Of a stretch of 54,723 nt of DNA, positions 26,121 to 35,615 are shown piece after piece. The position numbers and the translations under genes are program-made. Numbering within the stretch: the stretch's first letter is position 1; each line of letters begins with the position of its first letter. Under the pieces are notes generated by a model, which did no database searches, was not told the DNA's origin, and saw only the letters and a program-made list of their open reading frames with translations. Origin of the DNA: Trinickia dinghuensis (GTDB lineage Bacteria > Pseudomonadota > Gammaproteobacteria > Burkholderiales > Burkholderiaceae); NCBI RefSeq assembly GCF_003367175.1, contig NZ_QRGA01000028.1, positions 1 to 54,723 of the forward strand, in the 5' to 3' direction.

Positions 26121-27188
26121 TCAGTCGTCCTTCGGAGGGATGACCCCGCTGTGAAGGGAACGGAGGCGGTAGGGCATCTGTCCGGTCATTCGCGCTGCGT
26201 CTCGGGTGGCCGCAGAGCGCATGCGAGCGGCCTGGGATTCAATGATGTCCGAGTGACTCCAGCCGTCGGCGGCGAGGACTCGGGCCTGCTCGGCATCGAA
26301 GCCGGAAGCCATCAAGTCTCTATGTGTCGATTCCATATGGCTGAGCACACTCGTGCTGGCGGGGGACGTATCCGTTCCGTCTTCGAGTGCGCCGCGCACG
26401 CCGCGAAAGCTGGCCACCGCGCCGGTGCCGGTGGCGGGCATGGAGCCCGGCAGATTGCCGCTACCCTTGGGGTTGCGTTGGCCAAAAACGCTTGGCAACG
26501 TGTCCTCCGATCCTTCCATCGCTCCGTGCGCGATCGATTGGGCACTCGCTAGGGCCATGTAGGGATCGCGCCGCTGCTCGGCGATGCCGACGATATTGGC
26601 GGTCGTCGCGAGATGGACTGCATGTGCCTGCGGCACGGTGACGGGTTCGAGCATCATCTCCGATTGCACTAGAGCGAATGCTTCCCGGTCGGAATCGGCC
26701 ATCTGCGACAGATGTCTTGCTTCCGCCGGATACGATGGCGCCCCTCGGCTGCCGGCGGAGTAGAGATGCCGCTCGTGGTCGGGCAGATGCGAGGGATTTT
26801 GGGAGCGCCCGACCGTAACCGACTCATTGCCGATTCTGCGCCGCAACTGCACGTAATTGCTTTCGTTGGAGCGCGGTTCCGCCGCCAGTTGAAGACGATC
26901 CTGCGGCGTCTGGATTTCCGCTACGCGTCGCTTTTTGTTGCGGACTTCGGTCTCGCCCTGCAGATGAGGTTGTGTCTCTGACGATATCTGATGGGCGAAA
27001 CGGGTATCGGCGGTGTGCATGGTTCGCGCGAGTTCCTCGCGCATGTCCAGCGTAGCCATTACATCGCTCAGGCTTGGCGGTGCCAGGGCGGTTGTGCTTT
27101 GCCGAATCGCCGAGGACGATGTGCCCGTTCCGCCAACCGGTGGTGGCGACGGTGCTTTGCGTTGCGATCCGCGATTGCTGTTGGACAT
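26121..27188 (-). CDS. Hypothetical protein at the end of the T6SS operon, candidate secreted effector
   Basis: The 355-residue product is hydrophilic and low in hydrophobic clusters for its first 180 residues, with Ser/Pro/Gln-rich sequence (APSPPPVGGTGTSSSAIRQS). A basic run RNKKRRVAE near residue 83 resembles a monopartite nuclear localisation signal. The C-terminal half has more helical sequence, including MTGQMPYRLRSLHSGVIPP at the end. No known enzyme motif was found. This profile is common in proteins delivered to eukaryotic cells, but it is suggestive only. It is the last gene of the row on the minus strand, 42 bases after the 198-residue gene. Confidence 0.65.
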   Translation of the reverse strand: MSNSNRGSQRKAPSPPPVGGTGTSSSAIRQSTTALAPPSLSDVMATLDMREELARTMHTADTRFAHQISSETQPHLQGETEVRNKKRRVAEIQTPQDRLQLAAEPRSNESNYVQLRRRIGNESVTVGRSQNPSHLPDHERHLYSAGSRGAPSYPAEARHLSQMADSDREAFALVQSEMMLEPVTVPQAHAVHLATTANIVGIAEQRRDPYMALASAQSIAHGAMEGSEDTLPSVFGQRNPKGSGNLPGSMPATGTGAVASFRGVRGALEDGTDTSPASTSVLSHMESTHRDLMASGFDAEQARVLAADGWSHSDIIESQAARMRSAATRDAARMTGQMPYRLRSLHSGVIPPKDD

Positions 27189-27230
27189 GCCGTTACCCCT
27201 CGAAGGTTTAAATTTTTCGACGTAGCCGCA

Positions 27231-27827
27231 TTAATCCATCTTCTCTTTCGGTCCGGGCCTTTTGATCGGCCCGACAGGCGAAGGCATGAGGGCATGCACG
27301 GCCTGCGCCGTTCGATCCGCCACCTCTGAAGCGAACGGCACGCCCGTGCTGTGCAACACGGCTGCGACGGGGGCGACTCCCGTGGCAGCGCGTGCGGTAC
27401 TGGCTACTGCCTGGACGCCCATTGTCACTGCCCCGCTGAGATTTCCTTGTTTCAAGGCTGACCACGCACTGGAAGCTTCTTCCATCGCAACGTGGCTCTG
27501 ATGTCTCGCATGCTCCGCGTCCCATCCATGGGTAGGCCCCGGGAGCATCGAAGCCGCCGTGCTGACCCTGCCGATTATCGCGTGGGGCGTGAGTTCATTC
27601 CTGACAACCTCTGCAGCGCGATCGCGCCACGTAGGCTGAACGAGAGGCGAAAGTGCCTCGCTCGGAGCGGGAGATGGATGCGGCGCAACGCTTTGTGCCG
27701 CGGCGACTCCAACGGTGTTATAGCGCAAATGCAACGGGATATCAGCCATTCGCACGGATGCGAACCCTCCCGTCACGGTCCGCTGCCTAAGCGTGGGGTG
27801 AAGCGTATTTTTGGGATCGGTGGGCAT
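27231..27827 (-). CDS. Hypothetical protein in the T6SS tail operon
   Basis: This 198-residue protein starts 23 bases after the end of the GNAT-like gene. Residues 1-75 look flexible with Pro and Ser. Residues about 95-175 are Ala/Val-rich helices (AWSALKQGNLSGAVTMGVQA, then VASTARAATGVAPVAAV), which could form an amphipathic or pore-like element but are not long enough or hydrophobic enough to be a confident membrane segment. It ends in basic KRPGPKEKMD. No family recognised. Its place in the row suggests co-transcription with the T6SS genes and perhaps a role in effector handling. Confidence 0.65.
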   Translation of the reverse strand: MPTDPKNTLHPTLRQRTVTGGFASVRMADIPLHLRYNTVGVAAAQSVAPHPSPAPSEALSPLVQPTWRDRAAEVVRNELTPHAIIGRVSTAASMLPGPTHGWDAEHARHQSHVAMEEASSAWSALKQGNLSGAVTMGVQAVASTARAATGVAPVAAVLHSTGVPFASEVADRTAQAVHALMPSPVGPIKRPGPKEKMD

Positions 27828-27850
27828 GAGTTGAGCCGAGTTTTTCGATG

Positions 27851-28945
27851 TTAGAGAGAGAGGTTCGTCAGTGGTACTGCTGCTTGAACATCCGAGTTCA
27901 TGTATTGCAACAACGCGTGCAATTCGGTGGTGATGTGTGCCATGGCCTCGCCGGGGCCAAGCCGATAAAACATCTGATCGTTATTGGGCGCCGCCGCGCG
28001 AATGCCCGTATCGAGGAATCCCATCTTTTCCAAGGCTTTGCGCGACGGCGTGTTGTAGTCATAAACCTTGGCGTAGCAGCAGCGCATACCGGCGTGCCGA
28101 TGCGCGGCCGCAAGCAATTGCGTGGCGGCATCCGGCCCAAACCCGTATCCCTGAAAATCACGGCCGAGCCAATAGTAGAAAAAGCCGACGTCGCCATGCA
28201 GGGTCAGGCCTACGCTGCCGATGAATCCCCAAGATCGGTGCATGATGGCGAATCGATGATCGTCGCGTGAGTGAGCGTCGTCGAGCCAGGCGTGCCAGTC
28301 GTCCGTCGTTTTGAAATCCGGCAAGCAGCACAATTGCGCGATGGCGGGGTCGTAGTACTGCCAACGGAAGTCCGAAACATGATGATGTCCCAGCGGCTCC
28401 AGATACAGCGCGTCCTCATCGCTGACGATCCCGGTCATCGGTAGCGTGCATCGTCGCCAATCGCGCCACGCCACGAGATGCCGATACGTTGCCGCGTGAC
28501 CTTGCCGCGCGGGGCAGGCGATTTGCATCGCAACGGCCAAATCGATGGCCGCATCGACTTCACCGACGACGTAATAGGCCTCGCATAGATAGAGAAGCAG
28601 GGCGTCGTCGAGGCGGTGAGTCGGCCTGAGCGATTCGCCGACGGCGATGACGAGCGGCCAGTACGACCATGCCGATGCCAATTCGAGCAACGACTTCCAT
28701 GCGGAAATGTCGAGCTCGGCCCGATGCCGCTCCCATGATCGGCGTAGCCCAATGAGGCAGTTCGCGCGCTGAGAGGGCGCAAGCGATGCAGCCTGTCGCA
28801 CGAGGCAGGGCAAACGACGCGCAAGCGTCGATGGATCCCAATCGCAGTCGTTCAACTCGCTCAATACGTCGTCGAGCGGCGCCTCGGCTGCATCGCACCC
28901 GTGACGGACGTATCGCTGGGGCAACTGCAGTGCTAGGGGTTGCAT
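27851..28945 (-). CDS. GNAT acetyltransferase with N-terminal helical domain, T6SS-associated
   Basis: The 364-residue protein has an N-terminal half (residues 20-165) of helices that look like TPR-type repeats (ALLLYLCEAYYVVGEVDAAI) and a C-terminal GNAT domain, from about residue 180 to 345. The acetyl-CoA loop is in GRDFQGYGFGPDAATQLLAA, in the expected QGYGFG form, and a later AKVYDYNTPSRKALEKMGF holds the typical Tyr-containing strand and helix. It lies between two unrecognised genes downstream of tssA and may be an effector that acetylates a target, or a modifying enzyme of a secreted protein. Neither is proved. The start codon has no strong ribosome site. Confidence 0.75.
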   Translation of the reverse strand: MQPLALQLPQRYVRHGCDAAEAPLDDVLSELNDCDWDPSTLARRLPCLVRQAASLAPSQRANCLIGLRRSWERHRAELDISAWKSLLELASAWSYWPLVIAVGESLRPTHRLDDALLLYLCEAYYVVGEVDAAIDLAVAMQIACPARQGHAATYRHLVAWRDWRRCTLPMTGIVSDEDALYLEPLGHHHVSDFRWQYYDPAIAQLCCLPDFKTTDDWHAWLDDAHSRDDHRFAIMHRSWGFIGSVGLTLHGDVGFFYYWLGRDFQGYGFGPDAATQLLAAAHRHAGMRCCYAKVYDYNTPSRKALEKMGFLDTGIRAAAPNNDQMFYRLGPGEAMAHITTELHALLQYMNSDVQAAVPLTNLSL

Positions 28946-29051
28946 GGTTGCTCTTTGTCGTTCGCGGTTCGCACGGCGCGGTTAAAGGTGTTCGACGTTC
29001 AAATGGACACGATCGGTGACGCTCTGAGACAAGGCAATGTCGTGTGCGCGT

Positions 29052-29552
29052 TCAATATCCTTCGTCCCGAACCGAGCGCCGTCGTGTCCGGGGCGAGAGG
29101 GGTGGGTCGCCGGTCTCGCCTTCAACCGTGAACGTCAGGTGAACCCGGCGAGTGTCGCTGAGCGAGAGGCCTCGCTCTGGAACTGCGGCGCGATGCGGCT
29201 GATGCACGTCGGGATTGAGCGCTGCTCTGACGGTGTGGACGCGACCCGTTTCGGCGTCGGCGGCGATATATCGATCATGCTCGGGCGTTGCGCCCGCCAC
29301 GTTGTCCTGATGGAAACGCTGGAGGATTTCGAAGCGCTGCCCCGGTGCGCTGCCTGTCACTGTAGCCACGCGGCGCACGTCGGTCACGTGCTCCGCACGT
29401 GCAAGCGTTCCCGGCGTCGCCGGAGTTGCCGGCGTCACGTGAGGGTAGGAGCTCCAGCCTCCCCGATTGCGCGCTTCGGTGATTCCGCCACCTGAGTTGG
29501 CGCGCGTCTCGCGTCCTTCAAAGGCGGCGTCACTCGGACGATTGGCAGCCAT
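29052..29552 (-). CDS. Hypothetical polar protein downstream of tssA
   Basis: This 166-residue protein lies 93 bases after the end of tssA. Its N-terminal third is Ser, Thr, Pro and Gly-rich (TPATPATPGT), typical of flexible regions, and its middle contains RYIAADAETGRVHTVRAALN. No membrane segment, signal peptide or known enzyme motif is visible. The ATG at 29552 is followed by a basic and acidic mixture (AANRPSDAAFEGRETRANSG). It could be a secreted substrate or a chaperone of the T6SS; position is the only support. Confidence 0.6.
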   Translation of the reverse strand: MAANRPSDAAFEGRETRANSGGGITEARNRGGWSSYPHVTPATPATPGTLARAEHVTDVRRVATVTGSAPGQRFEILQRFHQDNVAGATPEHDRYIAADAETGRVHTVRAALNPDVHQPHRAAVPERGLSLSDTRRVHLTFTVEGETGDPPLSPRTRRRSVRDEGY

Positions 29553-29645
29553 GTTTTGATCTCCTATAGGTCATCATTCATTGGTCCGATTGGCCGAGAT
29601 TCAGGCCGTACGCGGTAGGTCTTTACCGGTTTTCCGTTGCTTTTC

Positions 29646-30791
29646 TCATTGGTTTTGAATGCGCGTTTGCGCTTCCTGCAACCCCAGCACCTCAAAAATA
29701 TTCAACTGCCCACCGAGCCGAAGGAACAACTCCTGGTAGAGCTCCACCGTATTGAGCCGCCCCCATTCGGTCGCCCTGCGAACGAGATAGGGCACGGGGC
29801 TGTGCGGCTCGAGACGCATCAGAAACTCCGCCGTCTCGGCCAGCCGCGCATAGGCGTCGGCACGGTCGCGTATCGCGCCGCTCACCGCGTGTTGTTCGGG
29901 CATTGTTGCGCTTTCGTTTTCGCTGCCGTTTCCGGCCACGGCTTCCGCCTGCGGGGCGCTTTCCTCGTGCACCGCTCCCTGCGCCCTGACGCCACGCTTA
30001 TGCAATTCCCCATCGACCAGCGAGTGCATCTGCTCCAGCAGTCGTGTCATATTGCTGAAGCTCGGTGCTTGGTCGCCGAACAGCGGATCGAGCGCAGCGC
30101 TCAACTCCCCGATGGCCTGCAAGCCGGCGAGTAGATTCGTTCGCAATTCGACGAAGCCTTCCGTCGAGGCGTTCGCGAGTTCGCTTTGCAACGCCTGCAG
30201 CGTGATGCCGTCGAGTTCGAGGTTGGCCTTGCTTTGCACGGATCGAATCTGCTCGTTCAGATGCGCCTGCTCCCAATCCGCCCAGCAGTGCGGCTGCGTG
30301 TCTTCGATGCCGATCAGCGGGGCGAGCCGGATGGCAGGCAAATTCTTCTCTGCAATGGCCCCGACGATATTGGCGCGATGTTCGACGTCGCCGTCGGCCA
30401 CGCTCGGATGAATCTCGTCCCAGTAGCGTGTACAGAGCTCGCGAACGAGCGTCAGCGTCGGCGCAATGCCCGCAATGCCGTGCTGCTTGATCTGCGCTTC
30501 GAACAGCCAAGCCAGCAATTGCATGTCTTTGCTTTCGCGCTGCAATGCATGGCCGACGAGATGGCTGACCGCGCCCCAGTCGGCACGTTTGAGTTCCCGC
30601 TCCCAGGCGCCGAGCGGCAAGCTCGGGTCGTCCTGGCGCCGTGCTTCGCGCAAGGCAGCGTAGCTCGGGCACCGGCGTGCGGGTTCGCCGCATGGGCTCC
30701 CTGCGGAGATCGGCGCAAGCAGGGCGTCCAAGCCTACCCCGAGGCAGTGTTGAAAATGCCGGTCCGCATCCGAATAGAGTGCGCTGTTCAT
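29646..30791 (-). CDS. tssA: T6SS cap/baseplate protein TssA
   Basis: The 381-residue product begins at the ATG at 30791; a longer frame in the same register would overlap the end of tssM, so I reject it. An ImpA N-terminal domain occupies about residues 15-120 (LDALLAPISAGSPCGEPARR, then WGAVSHLVGHALQRESKDMQ). The C-terminal domain contains EPHSPVPYLVRRATEWGRLN. TssA proteins coordinate assembly of the baseplate and sheath. The gene follows tssM by 14 bases in the same operon. It lies near the end of the structural genes, before four accessory genes. Confidence 0.9.
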   Translation of the reverse strand: MNSALYSDADRHFQHCLGVGLDALLAPISAGSPCGEPARRCPSYAALREARRQDDPSLPLGAWERELKRADWGAVSHLVGHALQRESKDMQLLAWLFEAQIKQHGIAGIAPTLTLVRELCTRYWDEIHPSVADGDVEHRANIVGAIAEKNLPAIRLAPLIGIEDTQPHCWADWEQAHLNEQIRSVQSKANLELDGITLQALQSELANASTEGFVELRTNLLAGLQAIGELSAALDPLFGDQAPSFSNMTRLLEQMHSLVDGELHKRGVRAQGAVHEESAPQAEAVAGNGSENESATMPEQHAVSGAIRDRADAYARLAETAEFLMRLEPHSPVPYLVRRATEWGRLNTVELYQELFLRLGGQLNIFEVLGLQEAQTRIQNQ

Positions 30792-30805
30792 GTGTGCTCC
30801 CGCGG

Positions 30806-33800
30806 TCAAGGCGCCAAGGTCGGGAACACCGCCGGCAGCTTCAGCGGCGTGCTCGTCTTGGCATTCACGTTCGAAAATTCGAGGCTGAGGAATACGTGCG
30901 CCGTATCGCTCGCCGGCTTGCCCGCGCTGCTGGAGTTGAGCACCGCGACATCGAACTGAAGCAGCGTGCGCGACGGATCGTGCGGATCGGTCGCCGGGCC
31001 GGAGGTGGGCTGATGGCGCGCGATCAAGCGCAACAGCCCCCAGTTGCCCGCGTCCGCGAACGATGCCGTGTTGCCTTCCACCTGCAGGTCGGGCGCGTCG
31101 ACGCTGACGGCGGGCCGCCATAGCGACAAACCGGCCCAGGACAAGTCGAGCACGAGCGGCTGCCCGAATTGCCAGTTCATGGTGCTGCCGCCGTTCGGGA
31201 ACGAAACGCCCGCTGCGCCGGACATCAGGCTCATCTGGCCGATCTGATTGCTGCCGTTCGCCGCGGTCTGCAGCGCGCGGAAATTCACGTTCAAGTTCAG
31301 GTTCGGGTTGGGTGCGTCGCCCGGCGTGCTGCCCGGTACGAGGTTCCCTTGCAGGAATGCATCTACCTGGTCGAGCTGCGAGAGGAACTGGCTCACGCTC
31401 TTCCAATACGGATCCTTCAGGCCCGCCACCTGCTTTTCGAGGCTGGCCCGTTTGCTGTCGTAGTCGGTGAAGAACGCTTGCACCGTGGCAATGCCGGCGT
31501 CGTTCGCATCGAGCGAGCCGAACGGATAGAGTCCCGCCAGCTCACGATTGAAGCGGCTGGACACGGCCTGGTAGGCGCTTTGAGCCTGCGCATAGCGTTC
31601 GCCCTTGCAACGCATCTGCGCGCTTTGCAGCAGTTCCTGGCGATGGCTCGAGAACAAGTCGTTGCCGAGCGGCGGCGATTGATAAGCCGCGAGCAGGCTG
31701 CTGCAGGTGCTGTTCTGCAGACCCGGCAACAGTTGCAGGAACAGGTTGTTGATCAGGGCCGCCTGGCCGTTGGGATTCTTGCCCTGCAAGTAGCTCTGCA
31801 CTTCATTGGCCGTATTGTTCCAATAGGCGGCGTTCGACGTGTTGGCACTGGTACTGGCACTCGACGACGACGGATCGGCCTGATTCAAGTAGTTCAAGAT
31901 CGGCTGCGCATAGCCCACGAGCACCTGCACTCGGCTGACCTGGCGCGACAGCATGTCGTTGATGACAGGTGTACTCCCCAAGTCGAAGAAATAGGCGTCC
32001 GGGTCGGACGATGCCGGCTGGTAGGCCGGATCGTAGAGCTGACTTTGCTCGGCGAGCAAAGCGATGTGGCCCAACTGAGCGTTGGTGTATCGGCTCGCGC
32101 ACTGCGAGAGCTGCGTCGAGCTGCCGCTCATGCCCAGCGTGCTGAATTGCTTTTGCACGGCTAGCAGCAGCGGGGAGATCGTGCCGAAGTTGCTGCTATC
32201 GGCGCTTTGCTGCGCTTCGGCCGTCGTCGTGCTCGATGCGCCCGATGCCGTATACGCGGCGGCCTGGGCTTGCTCGAGGCTCGTGTGCATCGCCAGTTCG
32301 AGCTGGTAGAAGGCCAACTGCCGATACAGCGCATCAGACTGTCCGTTCTTCAACGTGGGCTGAGTCAGGAACTTCTGATAATCGAGCGCGTACTGGTTCG
32401 CGTTCTTCAGCAATCCGGAGCTCCAGTTGGCGAGGTTCCCCATGCAAGTGAAGGTCTCAACCGGAGTGATCGACATGTAGCTCAGGCTGCTCAGCGCATT
32501 CAAGCCGGCCAATTCGTTCTGCATTGCCGGATTCAGCGTGGTCTGGTCGTTGGCGGTGACGAACAGGGCACCGTAGCCGGGCAGCGACATGCTGTTCAGC
32601 GTTTGCATGGCGAGCGGGTACTGATTCGACGAGTCGAGGTGAGCCGTCGCTTGCGGCAGCAGGTAGCGCGGGTATCCGTAGTTCGCGATCAGAGGTTGAA
32701 GGCTTGCCGCCAATTGGTTTTGCACGGTCAGAATCGGGTTGCTGGTCGCGCTCGACCCGAGCCATGACGTGCGTACCCAGGTCAGCCATTGCGTGAATTG
32801 CTGCACGTGCGGCAGGATGGGCAGCTTCTTCTCCTCCAATTGCTCGAGCAGGGTCGGGCCGGCTTGGAGTTCGGACTGCATCATGTCGCCGGTCTGTGTG
32901 GCCAGTGCGACGATATGGTCGCCGACGTTCCGTTTGAATTGCGGCGGCAAAGCGATGGTGCCGCCGAAATCCTGATCGGTTAGGCTCTCGAGCGCAGCCG
33001 GCAGCAAACCGGGCCGAGACTTGACGGACGCCGGCAGCGGAGCGCGATACGCATATTCGACGAGATCGATGAAGTTCGGCAGCGGCACGCGATCCTTCGC
33101 ATAAGGCGTTTGCCCCAGCAGCCGCTGGAAGCGGCTCGCGTTCTGCTCATAGGTATCGACTTGCTGCACATACCCGTTCAATTGATTCAGGGCATGGGTA
33201 TAGTCGAGGCTGGCGGAAACCCCGGCGGCCGCTAGAGCGCTCAATTGATAGGCCCGCTGTGACATCTGGCATGCGAGGCCCGGCAGAACGACTTTCTTGA
33301 ATGCGCCCTCGGCAACACGCCGCGCGCTCTCGCTGCTCAATCGCGAATCGATCAGCGATAGCGGCAGCAGCCAGCTATGCGCGTCCGCGTCGATCCGCGC
33401 GACCTGATCGATCAATTGATAGACGGGCGCTTGTTGAATGCAACCGCTGCCGGGGGCGGGCGCTTGCAGTTGCTGCATGAGCTTGAGGTCGTACACGACG
33501 CGGTCGATCTGTGCATCGAGCAGATAGACCCGCACGCCGCAGGCGAGCACGAGCACGGAGAAAATCAGAACGCACAGCCATTGAACCCGGCGTATCAGCA
33601 AGTTGCGCGACCAGACTCCCGCACGTGTCGGGCGCGCCAGGTGCTTTTCCGCGAGCGCCTTGTCGAGCATCAAGTCGTTGACGAACGCGACGTCGGTGCG
33701 CGGGCCGTCTTGATGGGCGACTTGCTCACCGTGTTCCGCGACCGCACCCGTGAAGTAGACGCCGCGCAGAAAGAAGCCGGTTTGCCAGGCCGAGACCTGA

Positions 33801-34813
33801 AACACGACGGACAGCCATTGCTGGAACGGGGCCTGCATCTGCGCGAATTGACGTGGATACAGAAAGAGGGGATCCGCGTCGTGCGGCGCGATGCGGTCGC
33901 AATGCGCGGCGGTCTCGACCTGCAGCGCGCGCAATTGCCCGCCGATCTCCTCGAAGATCGTCGCGCCCCACTGGGAGGGCGGATCGTCGAGCGTCTGATT
34001 CGGCGCCGACCAGCCGATGATTTCGCCTCGCCGCCTCGGGGTTTGCGAGCGCCAGAATGCGCTGAAGCCGTCGACGAGATCGCATGCGGTGACGATCACG
34101 TACACCGGCAGCGCAAATTCCAACCGCTCTTCGATCGTGCGCAACTGCTGCCGTGCGTTCTGCGCTTCCGTCGTGCATTGTGCCGGGTCTCGCTGCAAGA
34201 ACGTGCGGGCCGATACCACCAGCACGATGCCGTCGAGCGCCCGCTCCGGGCGCAACGCATCGAGCTGGTCGAGCAGTTTGCGCCAGCGGCGCACGTCCGG
34301 CTCGTCCGGCTCGTTGCCCTCCAGCACGGCGTTCGCCGCGGCATAGGGCAGTTTGCCGTCGGGGTCGAGCATGAAACCTTGCGAGAGCCCGTGCCAGGTC
34401 GCCCCGTCGACGTTCATGCGTTGCTCACGTTCGTCGAGCGGCTGCCTGAATTGCGGGTCGACCGAGCCGAGCAGGCTCGTCTTGCCGGCGGCCGTTTGGC
34501 CCAGCATCAGGAGCCAAGGCGTGGCGTATCGCCACTCGCGCCGGGTGCGCAGGTAGTCGATCGCGAGCGAAGCGCGCTCGGTCCATCCGGCCAAGCGTGA
34601 CGTGGACGGCGGCGCGCAGCCGCACAGGGCCGGGATTTTCGGCGCTTTGATGAGCGGTTTGAGCGCGCCCCATAGTTTGCGGGCGACGCCCACCGCCAAG
34701 CCGAACGCGAGCAGGAACGCCGCCGCGAAAAGCGCAATGTGAAGCGCGTGGGGACTGGGCACCCACTTGCTCGGATCCTTAGGCAGTTCGATCAATTTTT
34801 GCAACACTTCCAC
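30806..34813 (-). CDS. tssM: T6SS membrane complex protein TssM (IcmF)
   Basis: The start is a GTG at 34813 with AGGAG seven bases upstream. The 1335-residue product is a normal length for IcmF-type proteins. It has an N-terminal membrane segment at about residues 22-46 (HIALFAAAFLLAFGLAVGVA), a Walker A motif GQTAAGKT at 105-112 and another membrane segment near residue 410-430 (WLCVLIFSVLVLACGVRVYL). The large C-terminal region is periplasmic and binds TssJ in known systems. The Walker motif is complete. It belongs to the trans-envelope complex with TssL and TssJ. Confidence 0.95.
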   Translation of the reverse strand: MEVLQKLIELPKDPSKWVPSPHALHIALFAAAFLLAFGLAVGVARKLWGALKPLIKAPKIPALCGCAPPSTSRLAGWTERASLAIDYLRTRREWRYATPWLLMLGQTAAGKTSLLGSVDPQFRQPLDEREQRMNVDGATWHGLSQGFMLDPDGKLPYAAANAVLEGNEPDEPDVRRWRKLLDQLDALRPERALDGIVLVVSARTFLQRDPAQCTTEAQNARQQLRTIEERLEFALPVYVIVTACDLVDGFSAFWRSQTPRRRGEIIGWSAPNQTLDDPPSQWGATIFEEIGGQLRALQVETAAHCDRIAPHDADPLFLYPRQFAQMQAPFQQWLSVVFQVSAWQTGFFLRGVYFTGAVAEHGEQVAHQDGPRTDVAFVNDLMLDKALAEKHLARPTRAGVWSRNLLIRRVQWLCVLIFSVLVLACGVRVYLLDAQIDRVVYDLKLMQQLQAPAPGSGCIQQAPVYQLIDQVARIDADAHSWLLPLSLIDSRLSSESARRVAEGAFKKVVLPGLACQMSQRAYQLSALAAAGVSASLDYTHALNQLNGYVQQVDTYEQNASRFQRLLGQTPYAKDRVPLPNFIDLVEYAYRAPLPASVKSRPGLLPAALESLTDQDFGGTIALPPQFKRNVGDHIVALATQTGDMMQSELQAGPTLLEQLEEKKLPILPHVQQFTQWLTWVRTSWLGSSATSNPILTVQNQLAASLQPLIANYGYPRYLLPQATAHLDSSNQYPLAMQTLNSMSLPGYGALFVTANDQTTLNPAMQNELAGLNALSSLSYMSITPVETFTCMGNLANWSSGLLKNANQYALDYQKFLTQPTLKNGQSDALYRQLAFYQLELAMHTSLEQAQAAAYTASGASSTTTAEAQQSADSSNFGTISPLLLAVQKQFSTLGMSGSSTQLSQCASRYTNAQLGHIALLAEQSQLYDPAYQPASSDPDAYFFDLGSTPVINDMLSRQVSRVQVLVGYAQPILNYLNQADPSSSSASTSANTSNAAYWNNTANEVQSYLQGKNPNGQAALINNLFLQLLPGLQNSTCSSLLAAYQSPPLGNDLFSSHRQELLQSAQMRCKGERYAQAQSAYQAVSSRFNRELAGLYPFGSLDANDAGIATVQAFFTDYDSKRASLEKQVAGLKDPYWKSVSQFLSQLDQVDAFLQGNLVPGSTPGDAPNPNLNLNVNFRALQTAANGSNQIGQMSLMSGAAGVSFPNGGSTMNWQFGQPLVLDLSWAGLSLWRPAVSVDAPDLQVEGNTASFADAGNWGLLRLIARHQPTSGPATDPHDPSRTLLQFDVAVLNSSSAGKPASDTAHVFLSLEFSNVNAKTSTPLKLPAVFPTLAP

Positions 34814-34835
34814 AAGTGCGCTCCTGCTTGAGCCG

Positions 34836-35615
34836 CTACGAATTCAGATACCGCGCGAACGGATGCATCAACACGATCCACGCCACCGTCGTCAGCGCGA
34901 GGTACGCGATCAAGCCGTACAGCCCGAGGTTGCGCCACGGTGAAATCGGCGCAAGACGTTCGTCCCTGCGCCCGGTCAACGGGTAGGCGTAGGCTTGGGC
35001 AAAAGCGGGCTCATCGTCGTACACGTGGCGGCCCGAGGCCGAGACGAGCTGGTACAACTGGCTGCGTATCTTGTCCAACTGAGGCTGTGCTTGCCGCGCG
35101 CGATAGCAGCCCTTGAAGCCGAGTTCCAGCGCGAGCAGGAACACGGAGGCCAAGTCGATGCGCAGCGGTGCGTGCAAGTTGTCGCGCACAAGTTGCTCGG
35201 CCTTCGAGAAAAAGCGCGAGCCCGCGTTGCTCGATCCGAACATCGATTGCTCCAGCAGCACCCCGAGCCACGCCTCGCGTCCGGGCCAATCGAGCTCGAA
35301 GATGAGGATTTCGTCGGCGAGCGCAGCCATCAGATACAGTGCCGTGCGCTCGAGCTGGCCCGCCTCGGACCCCGCCTGGGCGGTGCAGCGGCGTTCCTGC
35401 TGCCGCAGCGCGCCGAGCAGCCGCGCGCTCGCGCGCTGCGCGAATTCGGCGCTCGTCGTCGGCTGGGGCGCGTTCTCGCCCGCGAGGTAGGCGGCTAGCC
35501 AACCGTCGGCCTGGGCGCGCTTGAGCGCGGCCACTTCCTGATAGAAATCGGCAAAGCGCGCCACCAGTTCGAGGTTGCCCGGCGGCGGCGCGAGCCATGT
35601 CGGCGCTTCACGCAT
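34836..35615 (-). CDS. tssL: T6SS membrane complex protein TssL (DotU/IcmH)
   Basis: This 259-residue protein has the DotU-like cytoplasmic domain with ALADEILIFELDWPGREAWL near residue 104 and LRIDLASVFLLALELGFKGC near residue 155. A single C-terminal membrane segment follows (LYGLIAYLALTTVAWIVLM, residues about 230-250), so it is a tail-anchored protein. It has no peptidoglycan-binding OmpA-like extension, so anchoring to the wall must come from elsewhere. Its start overlaps the tssK stop by eight bases, and tssM starts 22 bases after its end, so these genes are translationally linked. Confidence 0.93.
   Translation of the reverse strand: MREAPTWLAPPPGNLELVARFADFYQEVAALKRAQADGWLAAYLAGENAPQPTTSAEFAQRASARLLGALRQQERRCTAQAGSEAGQLERTALYLMAALADEILIFELDWPGREAWLGVLLEQSMFGSSNAGSRFFSKAEQLVRDNLHAPLRIDLASVFLLALELGFKGCYRARQAQPQLDKIRSQLYQLVSASGRHVYDDEPAFAQAYAYPLTGRRDERLAPISPWRNLGLYGLIAYLALTTVAWIVLMHPFARYLNS

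Noticed and set aside
29646-31406. Extended TssA of 586 residues
   Set aside because: The extra N-terminal 205 residues lie antisense-like in another frame over the end of tssM, and lack any TssA sequence. The ATG at 30791 fits the family.
33377-34600. Long plus-strand frame opposite tssM
   Set aside because: It is antisense to the N-terminal half of TssM, which has a clear Walker A motif. No domain is seen in the antisense frame.
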